Positions 1 to 6,611 of a stretch of DNA of 10,487 nucleotides are shown one piece after another. How positions within the stretch are numbered: position 1 is the first letter of the stretch; each line of letters starts with the position of its first letter. The notes under the pieces were generated by a model. The model made no database searches and was not told the DNA's origin. It saw only the letters and a program-made list of their open reading frames with translations. The translations under genes were made by a program, and so were the position numbers. Source of the stretch: Helicobacteraceae bacterium (GTDB lineage: Bacteria; Campylobacterota; Campylobacteria; Campylobacterales; Sulfurimonadaceae); contig JAUWLG010000028.1 in NCBI GenBank assembly GCA_030613795.1, forward strand, positions 1 through 10,487, read 5' to 3'.

Positions 1-352
1 ATGGCTTTGACACAGACCATTATGACAAGTTCTTCTCCCCTGAAAAGGTGTATGAAAGCAAGAGCTATGACCTTATCACCTCAACAGAAGTCTTAGAGCA
101 TATCAGTGATGTCCAAGACATCATGGCACTTTTTCACAACACTTAAATACCGGCGGCTATCTGGCATTGATGACACAGTTCCACCCTGACGCTCAAGAGG
201 CATATCTTAACTGGTGGTATCGACGAGACCCGACCCATATTGTTTTTTTTCGACCAAGGACCTTTGCCGTTTTAGCACAGCAGCATGGCTTTTCACTCCG
301 TTACCACGATGATAAAAAGCTTATACTACTACAAAAAAATAGCAGTTTGTAA
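1..352 (+). pseudogene. Class I SAM-dependent methyltransferase, C-terminal part, frame broken
   Basis: The first segment reads from base 3 to a TAA at 144-146 and contains YDLITSTEVLEHI, the post-motif-I/motif-II region typical of Methyltransf_23/UbiG-like class I methyltransferases. The second segment is one frame off and carries TGGYLALMTQFHPD followed by WWYRRDPTHIVFF, the loop and C-terminal region of the same family, ending in TAA at 350-352. Together they make one continuous methyltransferase C-terminus if a single base is restored. The simplest site is the T run at 130-134: with six T instead of five it reads ALFSQHLNTGGYL. The SAM-binding glycine loop lies before the window. The substrate cannot be told. 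It could be a true pseudogene or a homopolymer sequencing error. The family call is fairly sure, the status is not. Confidence 0.75.
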
Positions 353-375
353 ATAAATATATCGTGTGATACAAT
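347..375 (+). promoter_or_regulatory. Candidate sigma-70 promoter for the 419-835 gene
   Basis: TTGTAA at 347-352 (4 of 6 matches to the -35 consensus), a 17-base spacer, then TGATACAAT at 367-375, an extended -10 with TACAAT matching 5 of 6. The predicted transcript start near 382 lies after the ATG at 374 and before the ATG at 419, so it also argues for the later start codon. Identified by eye only. Confidence 0.5.
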
Positions 376-418
376 GATGCGAAATCAAAATATTAATTCG
401 TCATTTCAAGGAACCAGA

Positions 419-835
419 ATGTCAGAGAACATGTCTACAGGACTACTCTTTAAAGAAGCTCTTCAAGAATTTAGTGAAAAACACAAAGATGACAACAGCG
501 TATGTGGTGTTAAGATCGACCTTCGCCCACAAGGGATCGACCTTATTGCCGGTATTCGTTTTATTGATGGAGAGTCACAATTTACCGTCTGTACAGCCGG
601 TACCAATTGTGAAGGTGCTGATGACAGTGTTTTCAACCTGCTTTCAGACTCACTGAGCAATATTGGTGTAGAGAGTAAAAGCGGTGCCGGCATCATGATC
701 AAGCGTAATGCACAGATCGTCTCCACGGATGAAGGATGTGCAGCTATCGAGATTGTTGAAGAGGTTGATGAAGCTTCAGAAGAAAGTACCCCGAAAAAAC
801 GCGGCGGCCTTTTTGGGCTTTTTGGCAAAAAATAA
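419..835 (+). CDS. Unrecognised 138-residue acidic protein with basic Gly/Phe tail
   Basis: I do not recognise this family. The reading frame opens at 374, but the ATG at 374 sits inside the candidate -10 box and has no ribosome binding site, whereas the ATG at 419 follows AAGGAA (408-413) by 5 bases, so 419 is chosen. The protein has an N-terminal helical stretch (residues about 7-22), an alpha/beta-looking middle and four cysteines (C29, C58, C64, C107). A very acidic segment (EIVEEVDEASEES, 111-123) is followed by a basic, hydrophobic end, KKRGGLFGLFGKK (126-138). No signal peptide or long membrane helix is visible, so it is probably cytoplasmic, with a tail that might touch a membrane or a partner. 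It appears to be transcribed alone and faces the Dabb gene convergently. No function is claimed. Confidence 0.75.
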   Translation: MSENMSTGLLFKEALQEFSEKHKDDNSVCGVKIDLRPQGIDLIAGIRFIDGESQFTVCTAGTNCEGADDSVFNLLSDSLSNIGVESKSGAGIMIKRNAQIVSTDEGCAAIEIVEEVDEASEESTPKKRGGLFGLFGKK

Positions 836-842
836 CGCTCTC

Positions 843-856
843 GCCTCCTAAGAGGC
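843..856. terminator. Short hairpin between convergent genes
   Basis: GCCTC (843-847), a CTAA loop and GAGGC (852-856) form a 5-bp GC-rich stem with a 4-base loop in the 30-base gap between two convergent genes. No T tract follows on the plus strand. Read on the minus strand, a TTATTTTTT stretch follows about 8 bases later. It may be a weak terminator, better for the minus-strand gene. Confidence 0.35.
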
Positions 857-865
857 AGTTATCTA

Positions 866-1156
866 CTATTGTTCGTAATCCACCACTTTACTTAGTTCTG
901 TTACCTCTTTAATAAATGCTACAACTTCCAAATGCGCTGGATGTGTTGCATACTCACTCAAACCCTCTTTTGTCTCAAAAGTAGAGATCAACGAAAGATC
1001 CATCGCACGTTCACTTCCATTAAAATCAATACCGACTTCCATAGATAGAAGTGGTTCTACCTTTTCAACCAAGGATTCTAACATCACTTTTGTTTTGGCG
1101 ATATTTTCTACCTTGTTCTCTTTTTTAAAGTCAAACATTACAATATGTACGATCAT
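866..1156 (-). CDS. Dabb-domain (stress-responsive alpha/beta-barrel) protein
   Basis: This 96-residue protein starts MIVHIVMFDFK, the typical opening strand of the Dabb family (dimeric ferredoxin-like alpha/beta barrel), and has the usual length of about 95-100 residues. The later DLSLISTFETKEGLSEYATHPAHLEVVAFI (residues about 53-82) matches the family pattern of a strand followed by a helix with Y-x-x-H-P-x-H. Family members are small soluble dimers, variously linked to stress or to polyketide/aldolase-type chemistry, and the bacterial ones mostly lack a known role. The ATG at 1156 follows AGGAGA (1161-1166 on the complement) by 4 bases, which supports the start. It is a single gene, divergent from the plus-strand run that starts at 1208. 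The domain call is confident, the function unknown. Confidence 0.85.
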   Translation of the reverse strand: MIVHIVMFDFKKENKVENIAKTKVMLESLVEKVEPLLSMEVGIDFNGSERAMDLSLISTFETKEGLSEYATHPAHLEVVAFIKEVTELSKVVDYEQ

Positions 1157-1207
1157 TATTTCTCCTAGTTTTTCAATATTTTATCTAATCTTGGTTACTA
1201 TCTTTAC

Positions 1208-1390
1208 ATGAAAGAAATATACGGCAGTGCAATCATGTTTTTTTACTTTTTAAAATGGCCTGTCTTTCTTGGTCTTCCTATTTTACATTTTGCTTATGGT
1301 CTCAACGCTAACTATTTTTTAATTGCCTTTTGGTTTTTGTGTCTTGGCTTGATCATTAAGGATTTTTGGATAATGTTCCGTGGAAAATGA
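1208..1390 (+). CDS. Small two-helix membrane protein upstream of cls
   Basis: A 60-residue hydrophobic protein with two probable membrane helices, about residues 7-29 and 35-55, and a basic end (FRGK). I recognise no family. It overlaps the cardiolipin synthase gene by 11 bases, so if translated it could couple translation to that gene. No convincing Shine-Dalgarno sequence precedes the ATG. A -10-like TACTAT at 1196-1201 would put the transcript start almost on the ATG, which hints at a leaderless or very short-leader message, but this is weak. Its hydrophobic, two-helix composition in a tight overlap favours a real gene. It could instead be an untranslated leader of cls. Confidence 0.55.
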   Translation: MKEIYGSAIMFFYFLKWPVFLGLPILHFAYGLNANYFLIAFWFLCLGLIIKDFWIMFRGK

Positions 1391-2771
1391 TCTTTTAGAC
1401 TTTTTGATCCTCCCCGGCATTTTTATAGTCGGTGAGATCCTGATCGTTATCACTTTCCTGCATATGCTTTATCAAAGACGTACGCCAACCAGTATGATCT
1501 CTTGGCTTCTACTGATGATCATCGTACCCTATTTTTTCATTATACTTTACTTTCTCATTGGTGTTCGCAAGCGTCCGGATAGAAAGAGCAAGTCTTCTCT
1601 TCAGATCAACAGTATCAGCAGACCCGCTGTCGAGATCAACAGTATCGATGGTATCTTGCGTTCAAACGGTATTGCCGGAGTAAGTGAGCATAACAGCTTT
1701 GAGCTGATCAGTGACAGTGTAAAAGCCTATAACACGCTCATGAATGAGATCAACGATGCTTCACAGAGCATCAGTATCAGTACCTACATCTTTAAAAACG
1801 ATGCCGTTACCAGAAGTATTATCGACGCCCTCATAGTGAAAGCTTCTAAAGGTGTACGTGTACGACTGCTTATCGACTCACTCGGATCATATAAACTCTA
1901 CTTTTTTCAAGGTCCGCTCAAAAAACTGAGAAAAGCGGGATGCGAAGTCCACTTCTTTATGCCCCTGCTTCGCCTGCCCTATCAAAACTACATTAATCAA
2001 CGCAACCATCGCAAGATCTATCTCTTTGACGAGACCACCTTGATCACAGGAGGGATGAACCTCTCAAATGAATATATGGGGCCGACAAAACGTGCTGATC
2101 AGTGGGAAGACCTCCTTTTTAAGACCCAAGGTGACGCCAGTTACCAGTATGCCCAGATCTTTGAAGAGGACTGGGCATATGCTTCGGACTCAACACTCCG
2201 CACTGCCACCTTGCCCGCACAAAAGGTCTATGGCGATGCCTATATCCAGGTCGTTCCCTCTGGACCCGATATCGAAGGCGATGCCCTTTTTGAAGCGCTT
2301 ATCAGTGCGATTCATACTGCACAAGAGCGTATCTGGATCGTTACGCCTTATTTTATGCCTGATGAAGTATTGATGAGTGCTTTAAAGATCGCAAAGCATA
2401 AAGGGCTCGATATCAAACTGATCACACCGGAACAGACCGACCATCTCATAACCGATCTGAGCCGCAGCTCTTACATGCGTGAACTCGAAGAGAACAATAT
2501 CGACCTGATCTTGTATAATGGCAATATGCTGCATGCTAAAGCCATATTGTTTGACAAGAGTGCTGTTATGATCGGCTCTGTCAATATTGACGACCGTTCT
2601 CTGTTACTCAATTATGAGGCCGTCAGTTTTGCCTACTCTGCAACCATCATCAGTGAGATAGAGAGTTGGATGCAGCGTTTTATGACAAATGCTGATACGC
2701 AAATGCCGGAAGCTTCCAAATTGCGTCGTATAGCAGAGAATTTTATGCGCATATTAGCCCCGCAGCTTTAA
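1380..2771 (+). CDS. cls: Cardiolipin synthase (phospholipase D superfamily)
   Basis: A 463-residue membrane enzyme expected to join two phosphatidylglycerols into cardiolipin plus glycerol at the inner membrane. Two N-terminal membrane helices (about residues 8-29 and 38-62) form the PLDc_N region. Two phospholipase D catalytic HxKxxxxD motifs follow: H210/K212/D217 in HRKIYLFD, with GGMNLSNEY after it, and H385/K387/D392 in HAKAILFD, followed by GSVNIDDRS and NYE, the usual second-motif context of bacterial ClsA-type enzymes. Length is typical (about 460-480). The start is GTG at 1380, inside the end of the preceding small gene. Only a poor GGA lies upstream, so translation probably depends on coupling. 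It is followed after 10 bases by an EEP-family gene. Confidence in the family is high; exact lipid substrates are inferred. Confidence 0.93.
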   Translation: MENDLLDFLILPGIFIVGEILIVITFLHMLYQRRTPTSMISWLLLMIIVPYFFIILYFLIGVRKRPDRKSKSSLQINSISRPAVEINSIDGILRSNGIAGVSEHNSFELISDSVKAYNTLMNEINDASQSISISTYIFKNDAVTRSIIDALIVKASKGVRVRLLIDSLGSYKLYFFQGPLKKLRKAGCEVHFFMPLLRLPYQNYINQRNHRKIYLFDETTLITGGMNLSNEYMGPTKRADQWEDLLFKTQGDASYQYAQIFEEDWAYASDSTLRTATLPAQKVYGDAYIQVVPSGPDIEGDALFEALISAIHTAQERIWIVTPYFMPDEVLMSALKIAKHKGLDIKLITPEQTDHLITDLSRSSYMRELEENNIDLILYNGNMLHAKAILFDKSAVMIGSVNIDDRSLLLNYEAVSFAYSATIISEIESWMQRFMTNADTQMPEASKLRRIAENFMRILAPQL

Positions 2772-2781
2772 AGGATAGATA

Positions 2782-3516
2782 ATGTTTGTACCACGAATTT
2801 TTCCACAAAAACTGCAGCATCAACATCACCATCTGCCAAAAGAGTTTTCTCTGCTTGTATGGAATGTTCATAAAGAGAACCTTCGGTCAGAATTTCAAAC
2901 CAGACTCGAAACCCTGCTTAAAGATCACCCGAGTGACTTTCTAATCTTTCAAGAGGCAAAACATCCCAAAAAAAACACCGCTTTCTTGGACGGTTTTTCT
3001 TATGCGATGGCAAGCAACATCGATATCTTTCAACATCTATACGGTGTCTTGACAGCTGCCGATGTGGCATTTGAAAACATCAATTCCAACCTTACGCATC
3101 GACAGGAACTTGGTCTAATGACCTTTAAAAGCATGCTTATTACGCAACACAAACTCGCAAATGATCAAATACTGCACCTTGTTAACCTGCACGCTATCAA
3201 CTTTGTCTCTTTAAAGATCTTTACTAAGGAGTTGGAGAAGATAAAAACAGAGCTCAAAGCCTGTCATGGCCCGATGATCGTCGGCGGCGACTTTAATAAT
3301 TGGACAAAAAAACGCATCAAAGCATTAGAGGCATTTCAACATGCACTCTCATTAAAAAAAGCCGAAGTTCATGAAGAACATCACATCAAACAGATCTTTG
3401 CAAAGCCGTTGGATCACATCTTTTATAGAGACATAATCTTGACTAGTGCCAAAGCGATCGATACACAACGGATCTCAGACCATAACCCTATCTACGCCAC
3501 ATTTACAACAGAGTGA
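2782..3516 (+). CDS. Endonuclease/exonuclease/phosphatase (EEP) superfamily protein
   Basis: A 244-residue protein with the ordered EEP (DNase I-like) motifs: WNVHKEN around N28, FQEAKH with the metal-binding E58, VNLHAINF with a conserved histidine, GGDFNNW with D170 and N172, LDHIFYRD, and the C-terminal SDHNP with D233 and H234. These are the metal-binding and catalytic residues of the fold, so it should be an active Mg-dependent phosphoesterase. The family includes nucleases, sphingomyelinases and inositol phosphatases, so the substrate is open. Its place directly behind a cardiolipin synthase makes a lipid or membrane-linked substrate possible, but that is inference. No signal peptide is seen; a histidine-rich QHQHHH lies at residues 12-17. 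The ATG follows AAGGA (2771-2775), which overlaps the cls stop codon, so the two are co-transcribed. Confidence 0.88.
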   Translation: MFVPRIFPQKLQHQHHHLPKEFSLLVWNVHKENLRSEFQTRLETLLKDHPSDFLIFQEAKHPKKNTAFLDGFSYAMASNIDIFQHLYGVLTAADVAFENINSNLTHRQELGLMTFKSMLITQHKLANDQILHLVNLHAINFVSLKIFTKELEKIKTELKACHGPMIVGGDFNNWTKKRIKALEAFQHALSLKKAEVHEEHHIKQIFAKPLDHIFYRDIILTSAKAIDTQRISDHNPIYATFTTE

Positions 3517-3559
3517 AGTGTTATAAAAAGATAGCAACACAGAATACATCAATAAACCC

Positions 3560-3670
3560 GTTTAGACTTTAGATTTAGTGCAGGTTGTACCAAAGCGAAC
3601 CCGAAGGCGCACTCATGTGCGTTGAGAGGTGAGTTTTGGTGCAAGATGCGCTAAAGCTAAAGCTCTAAAC
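3560..3670. repeat. 111-bp imperfect palindrome (MITE/REP-like), between convergent genes
   Basis: The ends GTTTAGA (3560-3566) and TCTAAAC (3664-3670) are perfect inverted repeats. Inside them CTTTAGATTTAG (3567-3578) pairs with CTAAAGCTAAAG (3651-3662) with one mismatch, then TGCAGGTTGTACCAAA matches the complement of the facing arm at 12 of 16 positions. The centre is the hairpin CGCAC-TCAT-GTGCG (3608-3621). The arms are 53 and 54 bases, so the whole element is symmetric about 3614-3615. It may act as a two-way terminator between the EEP and transporter genes. Its right end forms the last valine codon and TAG stop of the transporter. The shape suggests a dispersed palindromic element; copy number elsewhere is unknown. 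Confidence 0.75.
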
Positions 3671-5020
3671 CAGGCCGGACCAGAAGAACTTTGCTATTAA
3701 TACGATCAAAACAATACCAACTATATTAAAAAAGAGCCCATACTTCGCCATCGTCTTGACATTCACAACCCCCGTCGACATGGCTATGGCATTAGGCGGT
3801 GTTGCAATCGGCAGCATAAAGGCGTAACTCGCACAGAGTGTCGCCACCATCATAAAGAGGCGGGTATCAATACCTGTCTGTTCCGCCACCGAGTAGATCA
3901 CCGGCAGCATAATAGAGATGAGTGCCGTATTGGAGGTCACCTCTGTCATAAAGGTGACGATCGTCGCGACAGCCAACAGAAGCAAGATCGGAGCCAGTGT
4001 TGTAAGATCAATTATGTATGAGGCGACCTGGTCCGCCAGACCGGTCGCTGAAAAGGCCTTTGCAATGGAAAAACCGGCACCAAAAAGCATCATAATACGA
4101 AATGGGATCTTATCTTTATCTTGCATCCAGTCAAGCAGACGAAATGGTGGTGCGAATAGAATGAGACCGGCTGAGAGCAGGATGACAGGTTCACTCATTC
4201 CCAGGCCATCCCAATACGGTCTGATCGGTGCATTGAGCAGAAGCAGCAGCATCAAAAAGCCCAATACAGAGAGCACCTGTTTCTGCTCTTTTGTCAATGC
4301 TTTATGTTCAACATCTCTCTCTATCCGTACCTTGCCGACACCGATGCTAAGCACTGAGGCGACCACAATAAACATCATAATCGAGAGCGGTGCGACCATC
4401 CACATCCATTGAAAGAAAGGGATCGTCTCCATCCCTTTCTCCTGCATTATTCCAAGCAAGATCAGGTTTGGTGGTGTCCCGATAGGTGTCAAAATCCCCC
4501 CTACACTGGCCCCATAAGCGATAGCAAGGGCAAAACGGAGTTTGAGTTTAGGGTCATCCGAGAGATAGAGCGCAATGGAGATAAGCAGCAGCGTTGTTGT
4601 TGTGTTGGAGAGGATGGAGCTTAACAGCCCAGAAGTGATGGCCAAGGAGAAGATAATCCCTCTTGCGGTGTTGGGAAAAAACTGTAAGACCTTGTCGGCA
4701 ATCCAGGTATGCAGACCTGTCTTCTCGACCGCGATCGCCAGTAGAAATCCCCCTAAAAAGAGGTAGATGATGGGGTGAGCGTAATTGATAGTTGTCGCTT
4801 TGGTACTTAAAATACCTAAACTGGGAAAGAGGACAATAGGAAGAAGTGAGACAACACCAAGGGCAAGTCCCTCATTGGTCCATAGTGTGACTAACAGAAC
4901 CAGTGCACCGACCAATGCTGACTGCTGATACGTTAGAAAAAGGGAGACAAATGCGAATGAAAGAATACCTAAGATCAGAGCAGTCGCTATTTTCTTTATC
5001 TGCAGCCCTTGTTCACTCAT
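3665..5020 (-). CDS. DASS-family (SLC13-type) Na+/anion symporter
   Basis: A 451-residue protein with about a dozen hydrophobic helices, of the divalent anion:Na+ symporter family (Na_sulph_symp; sulfate, phosphate or C4-dicarboxylate carriers). Both diagnostic inverted-repeat Na+/substrate motifs are present: SNTTTT (SNT at 138-140) with GTPPN (181-185), and TSNTA (SNT at 363-365) with ATPPN (406-410). The segment ASYAFMLPIATPPNAI fits the family signature for Na+/sulfate symporters. The exact substrate cannot be read; a dicarboxylate or sulfate are the main choices. The ATG at 5020 follows AAGGA (5026-5030), which overlaps the gpsA stop, so it is the last gene of the gatB operon. Its stop codon lies inside the palindrome at 3560-3670. 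Length fits the family. Confidence 0.9.
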   Translation of the reverse strand: MSEQGLQIKKIATALILGILSFAFVSLFLTYQQSALVGALVLLVTLWTNEGLALGVVSLLPIVLFPSLGILSTKATTINYAHPIIYLFLGGFLLAIAVEKTGLHTWIADKVLQFFPNTARGIIFSLAITSGLLSSILSNTTTTLLLISIALYLSDDPKLKLRFALAIAYGASVGGILTPIGTPPNLILLGIMQEKGMETIPFFQWMWMVAPLSIMMFIVVASVLSIGVGKVRIERDVEHKALTKEQKQVLSVLGFLMLLLLLNAPIRPYWDGLGMSEPVILLSAGLILFAPPFRLLDWMQDKDKIPFRIMMLFGAGFSIAKAFSATGLADQVASYIIDLTTLAPILLLLAVATIVTFMTEVTSNTALISIMLPVIYSVAEQTGIDTRLFMMVATLCASYAFMLPIATPPNAIAMSTGVVNVKTMAKYGLFFNIVGIVLIVLIAKFFWSGLV

Positions 5021-5028
5021 CTTTGTCC

Positions 5029-5925
5029 TTAACGTGTTAATAGATCTTTGAGGCTTTTCTGTGGCTCTTTACCCTCTAAAATAGCGTAGACCTCTGCCGC
5101 AATAGGCAGATATATCCCACGCTCTTCGGCGATGGTATTGAGGGCATAGGCTGTTCCTATCCCCTCTGCCACTTCACCTAACTCTTCAAGTATCTCGGTC
5201 TGCGATTTCCCAGCGGCCAGACCAAGTCCCACGCGGAAGTTTCGTGACATCGTCGACGATGCTGTTAAAAAGAGCTCCCCGGCACCGCTTAGACCTAAAA
5301 AAGTATCATCTTCGGCCCCATAATGCTTACCGAAACGGCGCATCTCGATCAGACCGCGCGAGATAAGAGAAGCACTCGCATTGTGTCCTAGCTCTAAACC
5401 TTCGCAAATACCCGCAGCGATTGCGATCACATTTTTATAAGCACCTGCCACCTCTGCACCCATCACATCTTCAGAGATGTAGGTACGAATAAAAGAGGGA
5501 AAATAGCTTGAAAAGGCATTAGCGACCTCCTCGTTTTCAGAGCTGATCACCAAAGCGGCTGGAAGTGCGGCCATCACTTCAGCTGCAAAAGAGGGACCCG
5601 AGAGAAAAGAGAGGTTTTTTGGAGGAACGTGCGCAGTAAATATCTCTTTTAAAAACCGCCCCGTTGACGCTTCGATCCCTTTGGCTGCTACCAAGATCTT
5701 TTGATCACTGTACGTAAAATTATCATCCAGCCAACACGCCACCTGCTGCGCCGGTATCGTCATGACAAGATACTCTAACTTCAAGATCTCTTCGAGTGAG
5801 ACAAAGTTTTCGATATCGCGTTTAGTCCGCGAAGTGATATAGACCTCATTATCCGGATTTTGGCGAAAAGCAAATGCCAGTGCCTGTCCCCATTTACCCG
5901 CTCCGATAACACCTATCTTCTTCAC
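5029..5925 (-). CDS. gpsA: Glycerol-3-phosphate dehydrogenase [NAD(P)+]
   Basis: A 298-residue cytosolic enzyme that reduces dihydroxyacetone phosphate to sn-glycerol 3-phosphate, the backbone for phospholipid synthesis. The N-terminal Rossmann motif is GVIGAGKWG (G8, G10, G13). Other family marks are AKGIE with K82, LSGPSFAAEV (109-117), AGAYKNVIAIAAG with the probable catalytic K164, GLSGAGELFLT (211-221) and SRNF (227-230). It is shorter than the E. coli enzyme (about 339 residues), as in other epsilonproteobacteria. The start is GTG at 5925, overlapping the stop of the upstream RCK gene in GTGA. A GGGAG sequence about 7 bases upstream supports it. The transporter gene follows after 8 bases. 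Function is confident. Confidence 0.96.
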   Translation of the reverse strand: MKKIGVIGAGKWGQALAFAFRQNPDNEVYITSRTKRDIENFVSLEEILKLEYLVMTIPAQQVACWLDDNFTYSDQKILVAAKGIEASTGRFLKEIFTAHVPPKNLSFLSGPSFAAEVMAALPAALVISSENEEVANAFSSYFPSFIRTYISEDVMGAEVAGAYKNVIAIAAGICEGLELGHNASASLISRGLIEMRRFGKHYGAEDDTFLGLSGAGELFLTASSTMSRNFRVGLGLAAGKSQTEILEELGEVAEGIGTAYALNTIAEERGIYLPIAAEVYAILEGKEPQKSLKDLLTR

Positions 5926-6611
5926 TGAACTCTCCCTCTAAAACTCTCAATGGCCTCATCATAACCGATTACAACTAAAATATCCCCCACCTCAAGCCGA
6001 TGTCTATACCCCTTTGAAGTAAAGACAAAAGAGGTCTGCATCGTTGCATCCACCACAGCTAAAATTATAAGCTCTCGTTCTTCTTTGATCGAGACACTGT
6101 GCAGCGACTCCCCTATCAGAGGAGAGCCCTCTTCGAGCGTGATCTGTACCGTTTTCAGGGCGGTCTCTTCTTGCAGTATCTCTTGCATAATGTGTGTGAC
6201 GATCGGTTTTTCAAGTACCTCGATGATGATGTCCGCTGTTGCCTGAAGCTTGGAGATCACCTTGTTTGCGCCGGCAAGATGCAGTTTGGAAGCATGTTCC
6301 TGTGTTGACGCCAGTGCGATCAATCTGGCATCTTGCAAACCGTCACGCAGGCCAATAGTCAAATAGACATTTTCAGCATCATCCTCCAAGGCGCAGATAA
6401 AAAGCGTCTCTTGCATATTATAATGTTCAAAGGCCTCCCAGTTGTCATCAAGATCGAACAGTTCAGCCTCAAAACCCTCTTTAACAGCCTCTGACACTGT
6501 CTCTTCATCAAGAGCATAGACCTTAACACTTCGATAAGCCTCATTGACCTGATCGACGATCTCTTTCGCAAACTCTGCATAGCCAAATACGACAACGTCT
6601 AATGTCTTCAT
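5922..6611 (-). CDS. Separate RCK (TrkA-N/TrkA-C) regulatory protein of the K+ channel
   Basis: A 229-residue soluble protein with an N-terminal TrkA_N/RCK Rossmann domain (about 1-135) and a C-terminal TrkA_C domain (about 150-225, with SPLIGESLHSVSI and VGDILVVIGYDEAI). Such proteins assemble into rings that gate K+ channels or Trk/Ktr transporters. The first-strand motif is VVVFGYAEFA: G10-x-A12-x-x-A15 instead of GxGxxG/A, so dinucleotide binding may be lost or altered, although the acid after the second strand (D35) is kept. LAGANKVISK (112-121) matches the family. The ATG at 6611 overlaps the channel stop in ATGA, with GAGG a few bases upstream, giving tight translational coupling. It most likely partners the channel encoded just before it. 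An alternative is a Trk/Ktr partner encoded elsewhere. Confidence 0.85.
   Translation of the reverse strand: MKTLDVVVFGYAEFAKEIVDQVNEAYRSVKVYALDEETVSEAVKEGFEAELFDLDDNWEAFEHYNMQETLFICALEDDAENVYLTIGLRDGLQDARLIALASTQEHASKLHLAGANKVISKLQATADIIIEVLEKPIVTHIMQEILQEETALKTVQITLEEGSPLIGESLHSVSIKEERELIILAVVDATMQTSFVFTSKGYRHRLEVGDILVVIGYDEAIESFRGRVQ

Noticed and set aside
129..146. Programmed -1 ribosomal frameshift in the methyltransferase
   Set aside because: The sequence around the break (A CTT TTT C) does not fit the X XXY YYZ slippery pattern and no strong downstream hairpin is evident.
374..418. In-frame ATG at 374 as the start of the hypothetical protein
   Set aside because: It lies in the candidate -10 box and has no ribosome site; the ATG at 419 has AAGGAA at good spacing.
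463..828. 121-codon open frame on the minus strand opposite the 419-835 gene
   Set aside because: Serine/leucine-rich antisense shadow with no recognisable domain; the plus-strand gene has a promoter and a ribosome site.
2068..2373. 101-codon open frame inside cls in another frame
   Set aside because: Overprints the conserved middle of the phospholipase D-type enzyme and has no domain of its own.
3518..3540. GTGTT...AACAC hairpin just after the EEP gene as terminator
   Set aside because: Only 5 bp with a 13-base loop and no following T tract; likely chance.
3560..3670. tRNA or CRISPR repeat as explanation of the palindromic stretch
   Set aside because: It has no cloverleaf or anticodon arm and no regular repeat-spacer pattern; it is one symmetric inverted repeat.
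3918..4766. Three overlapping plus-strand open frames opposite the DASS transporter
   Set aside because: Low-complexity translations in the complement of a clear membrane transporter; no ribosome sites or domains.
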